NCBI RefSeq assembly: GCF_032854445.1
Contig: NC_088304.1
Location: 33,908,810 to 33,972,809 of the forward strand
DNA: 64,000 bases
Source of the DNA: Liolophura sinensis
Taxonomy: Eukaryota > Mollusca > Polyplacophora > Chitonida > Chitonidae
Reading direction: 5' to 3'
Below, piece after piece: positions 23,501 to 34,600 of this stretch. A program made the translations under genes and the position numbers. The number at the start of each line of letters is the position of its first letter. Position 1 is the stretch's first letter. A model generated the notes under the pieces. That model was not told the DNA's origin, ran no database searches, and saw only the letters and a list, made by a program, of their open reading frames with translations.

Positions 23501-25100
23501 ATTTTGTATTCCTGCATACTCTCCTCCATTATCTACACAGACATTTTGTATTCCTGCATACTCTCCTCCATTATCTACACAGATATTTTGTATTCCTGCA
23601 TACTCTACTCCATTATCTACACAGACATTTTGTATTCCTGCATACTCTCCTCCATTATCTACACAGATATTTGGTATTCCTGCATACTCTCCTCCATTAT
23701 CTACATGCACACAGACATTTTGTATTCCTGCATACTCTCCTCCATTGTCTACACAGACATTTTGTAATCCTGCCTACTCTTCTCCATTATCTACACAGAC
23801 ATTTTGTATTCCTGCATACTCTCCTCCATTATCTACACAGACATTTTGTATTCCTGCATACTCTCTTCGATTATTTACAGACATTTTGTATTCCTGCATA
23901 CTCTCCTCAATTATCTACACAGACATTTTGTATTCCTGCATACTCTCCTCCATTATCTACACAGACATTTTGTATTCCTGCCTACTCTACTCCATTATCT
24001 ACACAGACATTTTGTATTCCTGCATACTCTCCTCCATTATCTACACAGATATTTTGTATTCCTGCATACTCTCCTCCATTATCTACATGCACACAGACAT
24101 TTTGTATTCCTGCATACTTTCCTCGATTATCTACACAGACATTTTGTATTCCTGCCTACTCTCCTCCATTATCTACACAGACATTTCGTATTCCTGCATA
24201 CTCTCCTCCATTATCTACACAGACATTTCGTATTCCTGCATACTCTCCTCCATTATCTACACAGACATTTTGTATTCCTGCATACTCTCCTCCATTATCT
24301 ACACAGACATTTTGTATTCCTGCATACTCTCCTCCATTATCTACACAGACATTTTGTATTCCTGCATACTCTCCTCCATTATCTACACAGACATTTTGTA
24401 TTCCTGCATACTCTCCTCCATTATCTACACAGATATCTTGTATTCCTGCATACTCTCCTCCATTATCTACATGCACACAGACATTTTGTATTCCTGCATA
24501 CTTTCCTCGATTATCTACACAGACATTTTGTAATCCTGCATACTCTCCTCCAATATCTACACAGACATTTCGTATTCCTGCCTACTCTCCTCCATTATCT
24601 ACACAGACATTTCGTATTCCTGCATACTCTCCTCCATTATCTACATGCACACAGACATTTTGTATTCCTGCATACTCTCCTCCATTATCTACACAGACAT
24701 TTTGTATTCCTGCATACTCTCCTCCATTATCTACACAGACATTTTGTATTCCTGCATACTCTCCTCCATTATCTACACAGACATTTTGTATTCCTGCATA
24801 CTCTCCTCCATTATCTACACAGACATTTTGTATTCCTGCATACTCTCCTCCATTATCTACACAGATATTTTGTATTCCTGCATACTCTCCTCCATTATCT
24901 ACACAGACATTTCGTATTCCTGCATACTCTCCTCGATTATCCACACAGACATTTTGTATTCCTGCATACTCTCCTCCATTATCTACATGCACACAGACAT
25001 TTTGTATTCCTGCATACTCTCCTTCATTATCTACACAGACATTTTGTATTCCTGCATACTCTCCTCGATTATCTACACAGACATTTTGTTTTCCTGAATC
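20525..25100. repeat. giant 42-bp tandem array, about 108 copies
   Basis: Unit of 42 bp (ACAGACATTTTGTATTCC, then TGCATACTCTCCTCCATTAT, then CTAC). Eight units carry a 6-bp ATGCAC insertion (near 22261, 22813, 23279, 23705, 24087, 24471, 24645, 24987) and two lack 2 bp (near 22981 and 23872). Because 42 is divisible by three and the unit has no stop in several frames, open frames of up to 1357 codons appear on + and up to 136 on -. I see no start context, splice pattern or protein family; this is satellite-like DNA rather than a gene. Confidence 0.96.
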
Positions 25101-25371
25101 TTTTATACATTCAATGGATGCTGTAACTAGAAAATACTATAATTTATATCATCTCAAACAATATCAAAGATTTTGTATGCAGGAAGCTGTAAAATAGGTA
25201 AGTTTGTTCAGATGTAAAAGTAAACATCCCGAAAGTTGTATAATATGTAGGCTTCAATATGATCCCAGCAGGAAATTTCAGCAGTTTAACACCCTTATGG
25301 GGCCTACATGGCCAAGGAGTTAGTTTCAAATCAAGCTGGACTTGAACTCATAACAACTGCATTGGCGAGAT

Positions 25372-25637
25372 TTATTCATTTGATTGGCATTTTATGCCAT
25401 ACTCAAGAATATTTTACTTATACGACGACGGCAGCCAGCATTATGGTGGGAGGAAACCAGGCAGAGCCCAGAAGAAACCCATGAGCATCTGAAGGTTGCT
25501 GGCAGACCTTCCCATGTACCCCCAGAGAGGAAGCCAACACGACCTGGACATAAACTCACAGCGACTGCATTGGTGAGAGGTTCCTGGGTCATTACGCTGC
25601 GTTAGCGCATTAACCAACTGAGCCACGGAGACCTCGC
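25372..25637 (-). mobile_element. near full-length SINE
   Basis: From TTCATTTGATTGGCATTTTA to the tRNA head complement CGCATTAACCAACTGAGCCA. Diverged by scattered substitutions. Confidence 0.9.
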
Positions 25638-25690
25638 ATTGGTGAGACGCTCCTGGGTTATTGTGCTCCACAAGCATCCTAACCCCAACA
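25638..25690 (-). mobile_element. extra SINE head fragment
   Basis: GCATTGGTGAGACGCTCCTG and GGTTATTGTGCTCC repeat the head region of the preceding copy, so a truncated head lies between two SINEs of the same orientation. Confidence 0.7.
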
Positions 25691-25698
25691 AACAGTAG

Positions 25699-25926
25699 TT
25701 GTTTATTTATTTGACTGATGTTTGATGCCGTACTCAGGAATATTTCACTTTTACTACAGCCTGGAGGAACCCATGACCATCTGCAGGTTGCTAGAAGACC
25801 TTCCCACATACAGCCGGTGAGGAAGTCAGCATGAACTGGACTTCAGATCACAGCAAGCGCATTGGTCAGAGACTCCTGGGTCAATGCGCAAACATTGGTG
25901 CGCTAATCGCCTCGGCCACATGGTCC
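25699..25926 (-). mobile_element. SINE copy with internal deletion
   Basis: TTTATTTATTTGACTGATG, ACTCAGGAATATTTCAC, then directly CCTGGAGGAACCCATGACC; the GGCGGCCAGCATTATGG block is lost. It ends with the head complement CCTCGGCCACATGG. Confidence 0.88.
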
Positions 25927-27106
25927 CGTCTACAAACGGTTAAAAATGCTGGCTATAAGAGCACACTGACCTGTTGTTGACTAAAAACACTTCCTTGTAT
26001 GTTCCTCAACTCCTCAAATTTATGATCCATCTTCTGCTTGAGGTATGGAAGAAAAACCTGCACAGACCACAGTTTCCATGTTTAATCTCAAAACAAAACA
26101 CACGTGTGTCAGACTAACTATAAATATTTTCAAAGGCACAATCCATCAAACACAATAAAAGAAACTAAAACAGGCCTTGCTTTAGGTCAATAGTTATAGG
26201 GTAAACCCCATTCATGTAAAACGCTCAAAGTATTTCTGTACAAACATGAAGTAGGCAAACATGTATAAAACTACAGCCCTTATTGATGCTTGAGGCTGGT
26301 AAAGGGACATAACTCAATTAAAATCCCAAAATGTTACATCTCGCAAATTACATCTCAAACTGACCAAGACAATACTATTCAATCTTTTAAGTTGGGCAAA
26401 GCCTTGCTCTCACCACCCTGAGCTAAGTGGCAGAATCCAGCTCTCATCAGGTTTGTGAGCATCCTGTAGCCAGGAGATTTGGCTGGTACCTGACAAAGAT
26501 GCGTGTTGTACTAACTCAGGTTTGCTTCAACCTTAAACTTGTCTGTGTTTTCTAGCCAGGAGATGTGGCAAGTTCCTGGCACAGACTTTTGGCTTACACT
26601 CAGCACTCTGGTATTTCCAGCCACAAACATATTTACCACTATATCAGTGAACAATTCTGTAAAACCTCAGTCACACAGGTATATAAATACAGGCACAAAG
26701 ATAAAGACAACGAAGAATGTGATGATCGCTACCAAACAGTACCAGGGTAAGAAGAGACCTCCAGTGTTGTGATGAGGACAGATGGGGGTCAGATGATGAT
26801 GTGTCTCTGCTCATAGAAACTCGCTTCAGGCCATAGAAATTCTCAGAGAATGATCCCCCTAAACAAAACATGAGGTGGTATAAATATATGTCTTCGTACA
26901 ACGAGGTGTTTTTCAAAGTTTGGTAACTTGGCTTAACACCTTTTCATGACGAACATTTGTTCACGTTTTACGACTACAAACAAATCATACGAAATCATGT
27001 GACAAACAATTATTTATACGAACTTTTTTTTTACGTACACTTTCTGCCACATTTACGTCACAACAGTGAGCGCCAGGTACATGACGTAATGGCATAAGAC
27101 TGTAAA

Positions 27107-27275
27107 TATCTGACTGGTGCCATACTAAAGAAAACTTCACATATACAACGGCCGCCACTACTATGGTGGGAGGAAACCTGGCAGAAGCTGTGGGAAAGTC
27201 ATGACCACACCTAGGTTGATGGAAGATCTTCCCAGGTACGACTGGAGAGGAAGCCAACATGAGCTGGACCATTTG
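27107..27275 (-). mobile_element. SINE copy, diverged
   Basis: GACTGGTGCCATACTAAAG, CTATGGTGGGAGGAAACCTG, and GAGAGGAAGCCAACATGAGC. The tail is lost. Confidence 0.82.
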
Positions 27276-27734
27276 GTTAGAGGCTCCTCTTTGTATCCAT
27301 TTATGTTACATGAACATTAACGAAGACACACCTTCACTTGAACCAATGAAAACTTTCACGTGTTTGCCAAGGTATTTTCCTAGATTTCCCTAAGTGTTCA
27401 CTGGCTATGACGGATTAGGTCAAACACAAAATTTTGGTGATTCAATTCATATCAGAAAACCTTGCAGCGCCAGAGAACAGAATCACAGATTCACACGGCC
27501 CATCAGGGGGACTGTAGTCTGTTCTTTGATCAGATCAAAAAAGATCAGTTGTGCTTTATGTTTAAGACTCACCATAGTTTTTCAGGAAGTAATTCTGAAG
27601 CACCAAGTCTAATACTGTATAGGCCTCTTCATAATATCTGTACAGCCATCCAAACTGCGCTGGTTTTGTTTCCCCAAGTACCTGCAAATATATCAAAGCA
27701 AATCCACAAGTCTGATTACATACATTGTTTGATG

Positions 27735-27800
27735 CAGTTCTTTGACTGATTAACAAGAATATTTCACTTATGCAACAACGGTCGCTTTAACGGGTGGAGC
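27735..27800 (-). mobile_element. decayed SINE fragment
   Basis: AAGAATATTTCACTTATGCA and ACGGTCGC remain recognisable; the rest has drifted. Confidence 0.5.
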
Positions 27801-29033
27801 AAATGCCTGGGTGTGCCGAAGTAAACCATCGACCTTTGTTACTGACGAACTTCCATGTGCAATATACAGACATGGAACCCAATCTGGTGGACAACAAGTG
27901 ATCTTCCAACTAACGTTAGATAGCATATGATTGTCTTTGACCGCTTATTGTCAAAAAGGCATCAGAAACATTGAGACCGCAAATTCCCTGTCAAGTCTGG
28001 TTTTGAAATGAGTGAACATCATGTGCCACGTCAAATGAAAAGTCTGCTCCCCAATTATATGTAACAGCACAATGATGTTTCGATTATATGTCAACTATTT
28101 CCTGTTCTATTTCGACATACTTGTACTTTATAGACCTGCATAGCAATTGTTCGCTAAGAATATTAAGGATCTTTGTTGGTGAGTTTTCTATATGAAAACT
28201 GAGCCTTCGATATACTGGAACCCTGCCGACACAGGTCTCTCCATGTCTATTTTAAATTTTTTAATGACTATGGTGATATTTATTCATTGACTTTTCATAT
28301 ATATATGCTGAGATTTTTATGTTTTCGCTCTTCTTTATTGTACCAAAAATAAAGCAGACAAAATTTTACAGGTTTGAATGTAGCCTATATATATTACATA
28401 ATGTACACACACACTATATTAAATGTGTCATTCAATCAATAAATACCTACCCTGACAGCATGCCTGAGTGCGGGCCTGACAGCACTCATCAAACTCTCTT
28501 GGGCGAGCACTTCAAATATCGAGGGTTTTCCCTCGCCCCCCACGGCTGAGGTCACATGGGCTCCTTGTTCTGCCATTGGCTCTCTCAACTGATCACTCCA
28601 TCACTAACTCACCATCAATGCATTATCTGTATCTGTAACAAACAACACTCCCTTTGTATATGGCAATATGACATACTAGTATCACTTGTGGTAAATTTGC
28701 ACAGTAATTTGTCCATGGCCTTGTGCCGTCACTTGAATATTTCGTTATAGCTATATAGCCATGACGAAATATTTAAGTAAACACAGAGGCATATAGGATT
28801 ACCAAACATCAGTGAAAAACATCACGAAAAAAAATACCCATCATGCTGTATTAGTCTAAAGCATTGTAACTATTAACATAAAGTGTAAAGTCTGAAGACT
28901 AATTTTGGTCAAATATTCCTGGTTGTGTCAATATCTGTGAGACCTCCAAACCTCGGCAAAATGTCAGACTAAGAAAATAAGAATCAAGAAAAGTCATTTC
29001 AGATTTGGCTTGCTGAATCTGAGAAGAGTACAG

Positions 29034-29110
29034 CTTAGCCTAATAAATTAGACGTTGCATGCTATCCATGTTGTATCGATGGCATACAATGTCTAATTTG
29101 TTAGGCTAAT
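29034..29110. repeat. inverted repeat, ~32-bp arms
   Basis: CTTAGCCTAATAAATTAGAC and the following bases pair with 29079-29110 at about 28 of 32 positions, around a loop of about 12 bases. Confidence 0.8.
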
Positions 29111-30470
29111 TACAGCTATGCTCCTCCAAAGCTGAATTGATCACAGCAGTGTATCCTTAAACAGGTCACAATATGCCTGTAACCCATACTGGCAAAGGTA
29201 ACTTCAGTGGAATACCATTTGAACGACACCAGATATACACGAAATTGCTCATCCAGTTAAGACACCCTTGTGCCAAAAAAACTTCACAGTAGGCCATACC
29301 TATGTCCTATTCCTTTAACGACTTGATCGAAGTGATTGTTATCCGAGAAAAAACTCCACAGTTAAGCAGAAACCCTAAAAGTTTTATGGGTTTCCAGAAA
29401 GAGGGTTAATGATAGTGGTTTTATCTCCACAAAATTGTGTGCTACAAGTACAACCCATTGGCTCCACATATGAGGCAATCGGTTAAAAACGAAAGTGAAA
29501 CATTCACGACTTTTGCTTGGAAGCTTGAACGCAGCTACAACGTACATGAACAATTGCATTTACTGTATTAACACTTGTCAACCTTAAAATCACAAAATAT
29601 AAGTCCTCAGAACGGACTGAATCGAAACTTAAGAAGCGTTTACCTGTGCTCAGCATTAGACATCACTACTGCACTATCATCAACCTATCTAAACACACTG
29701 GTACGTTTACATCACTACAACAGTACCCACCGGGCAAAGTACGCGCTTAAGGTCAAGGTCACTATCATCTGGGAGGAAGCCGGGAGGTTGGATTATTCGT
29801 CTTAAAATCCTATTTCATCTTTGATCGTCGCATTTTATGCGTGAGTATTTCCACCAAATTCACATGTTTTAGGCATATCCGCATATTTCTAGCTTACTAT
29901 TGGGAAGCAAGATGCCATACTTTTGTGACAATTTCTAAAATCGGCGTTGATAGATTGTGTATAATTCTACTTCCGGTATGTCATTAACATTATTTTGACG
30001 GACATACATGTAAGTGTCAATTTTTCGGTATTGTATTTACTGGTGTGATTTTTTTTAAATCAAAAGATTGTTGAATGAATCAATTGTTTTGATGCTCCCT
30101 GTCAACTATGTTTTCACCGTTAGTCACCTAGGAAAGGTTTTATTAAAGCGACTTTATGACACACCCCCCATAAAACAACAACAACAGTACAAGGAGCTGG
30201 TTTCATGAAACTGACATAATGAAGTAAGCGCTTAACTACCATGACATCGTATGGTTTAGAGATTTAAAGTGCACTTAGCTCAGGGCAGCTTAACACTAAG
30301 TAAGCTGTATGAAATCTGCCCTTGTACCAGAATTTTAAGGAATATAACAGGATTGCCACCATGCACAAACAGTATCGTGCACCCATCCACCATGCCAGCT
30401 GAAGTTAATAGTTCTGAAGTCAAAGTGATAATTTGGTGTACCGTAGCACATTTTTATCAAACTCGCCATG
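29111..30470. other. region upstream of beta adaptin
   Basis: No coding potential recognised. The candidate promoter and first exon lie at about 29966-30009. Confidence 0.5.
29966..30009 (+). promoter_or_regulatory. possible untranslated first exon and promoter of beta adaptin
   Basis: An ETS-like ACTTCCGG element (about 29969-29976) is followed about 34 bases later by a strong donor, GTAAGT at 30010-30015. The first coding exon has a 3' splice site at 31575, so an upstream non-coding exon is expected. This is the best candidate I see, but it is inference only. Confidence 0.25.
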
Positions 30471-30953
30471 CTTCAAGGTAGAAGGTGAGATTGCACTGAA
30501 GCGTTTGTAGCCCGCCATTAAAGTTATACTCTGAGTGTTTCAGATGTAGAGCACAATATACTGTGGCGTGTTTCTCTGTCCATGATTTTCCGTAGAATTA
30601 AGATCACAATATGTCAGTCCAGTACAGAGCACCAGTTCATGTTTGGTGCTGGAGAGGTGAGGTCTATATTTCGACAGATTCCGAAAGTAGACGTACAGTT
30701 GACAAAACATGGTGGCAGAGGGAAATGTCTAGTCGAATGAATGACCGCTTATGGTCTAACACCACATCGGCAATATTTCAGCCATATTGTGGCTATCTAG
30801 CTGAAGTTTAGATGTTTATCTTCTGTCTAACAAGGTAGGCTGACGACCAAACAGTATGTGGGTTTTACTAAGAATACATTTAGGAACACCCAGAGCATTA
30901 CTTAAATGGAGCTCTGCAAGTGATTCAGTGCAATCTCACCTTCTACCTTGAAG
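30471..30953. mobile_element. MITE-like element with long terminal inverted repeats
   Basis: The outer 30 bases (CTTCAAGGTAGAAGGTGAGA then TTGCACTGAA) are perfectly inverted at 30924-30953, and similarity continues inward to about 30548 and 30875 (~78-bp arms). The inner ~330 bp encode nothing recognisable. No clear target-site duplication is visible at the edges as drawn. Confidence 0.7.
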
Positions 30954-31173
30954 TAAGTGCAGTAAGTGCCATGTGTGGTTTGTGAAACCTGCAGTGACAG
31001 CTATAGTGAAATGACTTTAAATAACCACATTTATTTCAACGTGGTCATTAGCATCATAAATTAAATATTCTATACTACAGGTAAAAACCTCCCTTCTCCT
31101 CAATAAGTGTATTTTTAGTCACAGAAGCTCTCCAGAATGTTTCAACCTAAAATTAAGCCTTCAGATTCATTCT

Positions 31174-31198
31174 CCCCCCCCCCCCCCCCCCCCCCCCC
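31174..31198. repeat. poly-C tract of 25 bases
   Basis: Uninterrupted C run about 400 bp upstream of the beta adaptin start. Homopolymer length is prone to sequencing error. Confidence 0.95.
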
Positions 31199-31575
31199 GC
31201 GCCTTTAGAAAGACATGTAACAGAATGATATATGGACAAGGCATAAAGCAGTGTTGGCCAAACACAAATGAATTTGTTTTTACCAACAAATTACACCCAT
31301 AGGCACTCATAGCTATCATCCTTTATAAGCCTTTTACACAGTAATCAATACATGTATCTATATACAATCAGGAAACAGCATTGGCTAGAAATCACAAAAT
31401 GGTAATAAATAATCTGTGTTTCTTGATCATTATCACTCCTGTTGGCACTAGACACATGCATAACCTAATCCCAGTCCATCAGACAGCGCATATTCCATGT
31501 GAATATCACCTTGGAAGGAAATGTTCAGTAGTGATCAAATGTCCTTATATTGTTTGCATTATGTGCTTATTGTAG

Positions 31576-31642
31576 GACTAAACAAGTTCATTGAAGATGG
31601 CAAAAATGACAGATTCCAAGTATTTCAACACCACTAAAAAAG
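31576..31642 (+). CDS. AP2B1: beta adaptin exon with start codon
   Basis: Coding from 31597, or from 31606 in the family register, to 31642, encoding [15 protein letters not shown] plus the first base of the next codon. A good 3' splice site (TTATTGTAG) ends at 31575, so this exon probably begins at 31576 with 21 bases of 5' UTR and an untranslated exon lies upstream. The donor is GTAAGG. Confidence 0.9.
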
Positions 31643-34600
31643 GTAAGGCTCAAATCTGTTTACTTTGTATTTTTTTTTGGCTATGTTTTCTTTTTTGTTT
31701 CATCCCGTCAGAAAAAAGCTGTTGTTTGATCTTTTGGTTGTTTACCTGAAAGAAATTTCATTAACATGAGAATCAGAATGTTAGATTAGTTAAAAGTACA
31801 TGTACATGTAAGCTTATTGTTTTTCAGGTGAAATATTTGAACTCAAAGCTGAGTTAAACAGTGACAAGAAAGAGAAGAAAAAGGAGGCAGTCAAGAAGGT
31901 CATAGCCAGTATGACCGTGGGAAAGGATGTCAGGTCAGTTCAGTATGTGTGGTGTTGTAATTCTTTTTATCTCCACTGGTTTTATCCATACTCAACCTGA
32001 ATTCTTTAAGGCAGAATTTAACACAGCTAAGGAAATAAGGCAAGTTGTGACAGGCACATGGGCACATTTCTTAATAGGTTACGTTTTGCTCACATACATA
32101 TTTTATGTATTTCAGTTGTGCCAGCCAGGTTTCCAACTCTACTGATGGAGTCCATGTTGAACATTAGGTTATGTTATTATAAGTGTAATACACCTGAAGC
32201 TAGCTGATACTACTTTCCTAGGATGTTCACAGGATATTGAACTTCATTTGAACAGTGCCCTATTTCCGGATGTTGTTAACTGCATGCAGACAGACAACCT
32301 GGAACTGAAGAAACTGGTTTACCTTTACCTGATGAATTACGCCAAAAGTCAGCCTGACATGGCCATTATGGCAGTGAATACATTTGTAAAGGTATGTAAG
32401 CAGTTAAAAATGAAATGAGACAGCTTTCTATTCACATTTTGCAACATAAAATTGGATGATATGCTCTGGATAGCTTGTTTTCCTCGACTCGAAGAGAAGT
32501 TTAGCATTAACCACCCTTGAAATAAATCAAAAAATAAAGATCGCTGGGTAATAAGTCAGAATGAGATGTGTTTTGTGCCTCCCAATCTTGAGGTTTTTAT
32601 GCATTTAGTGTATGGTAACTGTTTAGTGAATCTCTGATACTATATATTTTTTCACATGCCAGATGAGATCCATTGATAAACTGTTTGCTCATTCATGTCA
32701 TTGGCTCATTCATGTCACAACCTAGTGTTGTAGAACAGTATAAGGTTATTATACATAGAGTGTGTCTGTTTTTAAACATCTTGTTTGTTATTTTTAGGAC
32801 TGTGAAGATACCAATCCTCTGATACGAGCATTGGCCGTGAGGACGATGGGCTGTATCCGGGTGGACAAGATCACGGAGTACCTGTGCGAGCCCCTGAGGA
32901 AATGCTTAAAGGATGAGGACCCGTATGTACGGAAGACGGCAGCTGTGTGTGTAGCCAAACTTCATGACATCAACGCCCAGCTGGTTGAGGACCAGGGATT
33001 CCTCGATCTGCTCAGAGACCTACTGTCCGACTCAAACCCTATGGTGGGTAACAGGGAATGTCGAGCTCAAGCAAATTCCAGAAAATTCACCCACCAATTC
33101 CTAACCCCAAGTTACCATTATGTAAATAAGGCGATGAATAATTGAATTCCTAGGGCGGTTTGAAGTTCCCATTGGAGCATTGAGGCTTAGGTTTTTGTTT
33201 TATACCACATGCAAATGGCTCTACTGTTTTTTTCAGATAGCAAGGAAGTTCTGTTTATATTCAGCTGTAAACAGAGGTAATTTGATATTTCAGTCTGCAT
33301 TTTGTATCATAAACAAAACACAAATGCTAATTGAAAACCATCTGAATTGAACAACTCCCTTCAGCTGCAGTGTGTGGCTAAACAAAATGTAAATACCAAC
33401 TGAAGCCATCACACGTCACCTGTGGAATGGGGCTGGATGAGTATTTTGGCATTTGGGAAGGTATAGTGATACCTTGTTGGTTGTTCCTAGTGTCTCCTGT
33501 GTTGATAAACCCGACAGCCGTACTTCTGAGTAGTATATAAAAGTTGTTGTATGTTTTCAGGTTGTGGCTAATGCTGTGGCAGCCATATCTGAAATCCTGG
33601 ACACATCACCCTCTGCACATGGCATGCTGGACATGAACTCTAGTACAATCCACAAGCTACTGACCGCTCTGAATGAGTGCACAGAGTGAGTACTCCACGT
33701 CTGGCACATGTGTGCCCAGCCTTAGCAAAGATGCTCCCTCTTGCTTGAAAACAGTATTAGTATCTATACCGAAACATCGCTTCCAAATAAATAGAAGTTA
33801 TTATCCATTACATAACATTTATACATATTAAACAACAATCAAATAAATAAGTACATTAATATACATATAATAACCTAAAATTTTGCCTTTTTAGAGGCAA
33901 ATATATATCACAAAATGATTTTGTTTGTTTTTTTTTTTGCCTGAAACTTACAATTTTCCAGTAAAATATCAATCCATGTTCCAAGCAAACCTCAAAACAC
34001 CTTTCTAAATTCAATAGAACTCCCAGAATCAGAAAAAATGGGCAAGTTAGTCATGGACAAGATTTATGGTCATATAGGGTATATGAACAAATCAGAGACT
34101 GTCAGTGGTTAATAGAGTTCATATATCTGTAGCATGCATCACAACTAAAATGGTAGGCCGGTATGTCAATCTGATCAATAAAGTAATATTCTGTAATTCT
34201 TCAACCTTTTTGCCTGATTGTAATTTGATTACTCAAACATATGCTGAAGGCATTATTCTGTGTAGACTGGTAAAATTATACTCTCTGTAAAGCCCTCAAA
34301 TTGGGCAATCCAACCAAGGTAGTTTGTGGCTCCAAAGTGAAATTAAAAATGTGCAGAAATTTCACTGAAAATTGCTCTTTTATATGTGATATGAATGGCT
34401 GAGGAATTAGGGCACATATATGAATAAATAAGAGACTATCAGTGGTTAACAAAGTTCATTTTTCTGTAGCTTGGAACCACTGCTATCATAATAGGCAGGT
34501 ATGTATTGCCATAATGTCTGCCTTATCTTGGAAAATTATTCCAAATTTTTTATACTCGTTGTGTTAGTTACTTTCACATTGTACTACAGGTGGGGTCAGG

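Larger units (their letters stand above)
25931..29033. other. intergenic sequence, no gene seen
   Basis: Holds two diverged SINE fragments (27.1 and 27.7 kb) and a small palindrome at 28736-28773 (AATATTTCGT/ACGAAATATT). A relatively GC-rich patch near 28440-28600 might be regulatory, but nothing specific supports this. Confidence 0.5.

Noticed and set aside
20460-24533. A 1357-codon open frame and several others of 300-781 codons
   Set aside because: They lie wholly in the 42-bp array. The unit is a multiple of three without stops, so all + frames and the minus strand are open; frames switch at 2-bp length variants and there is no gene structure around them.
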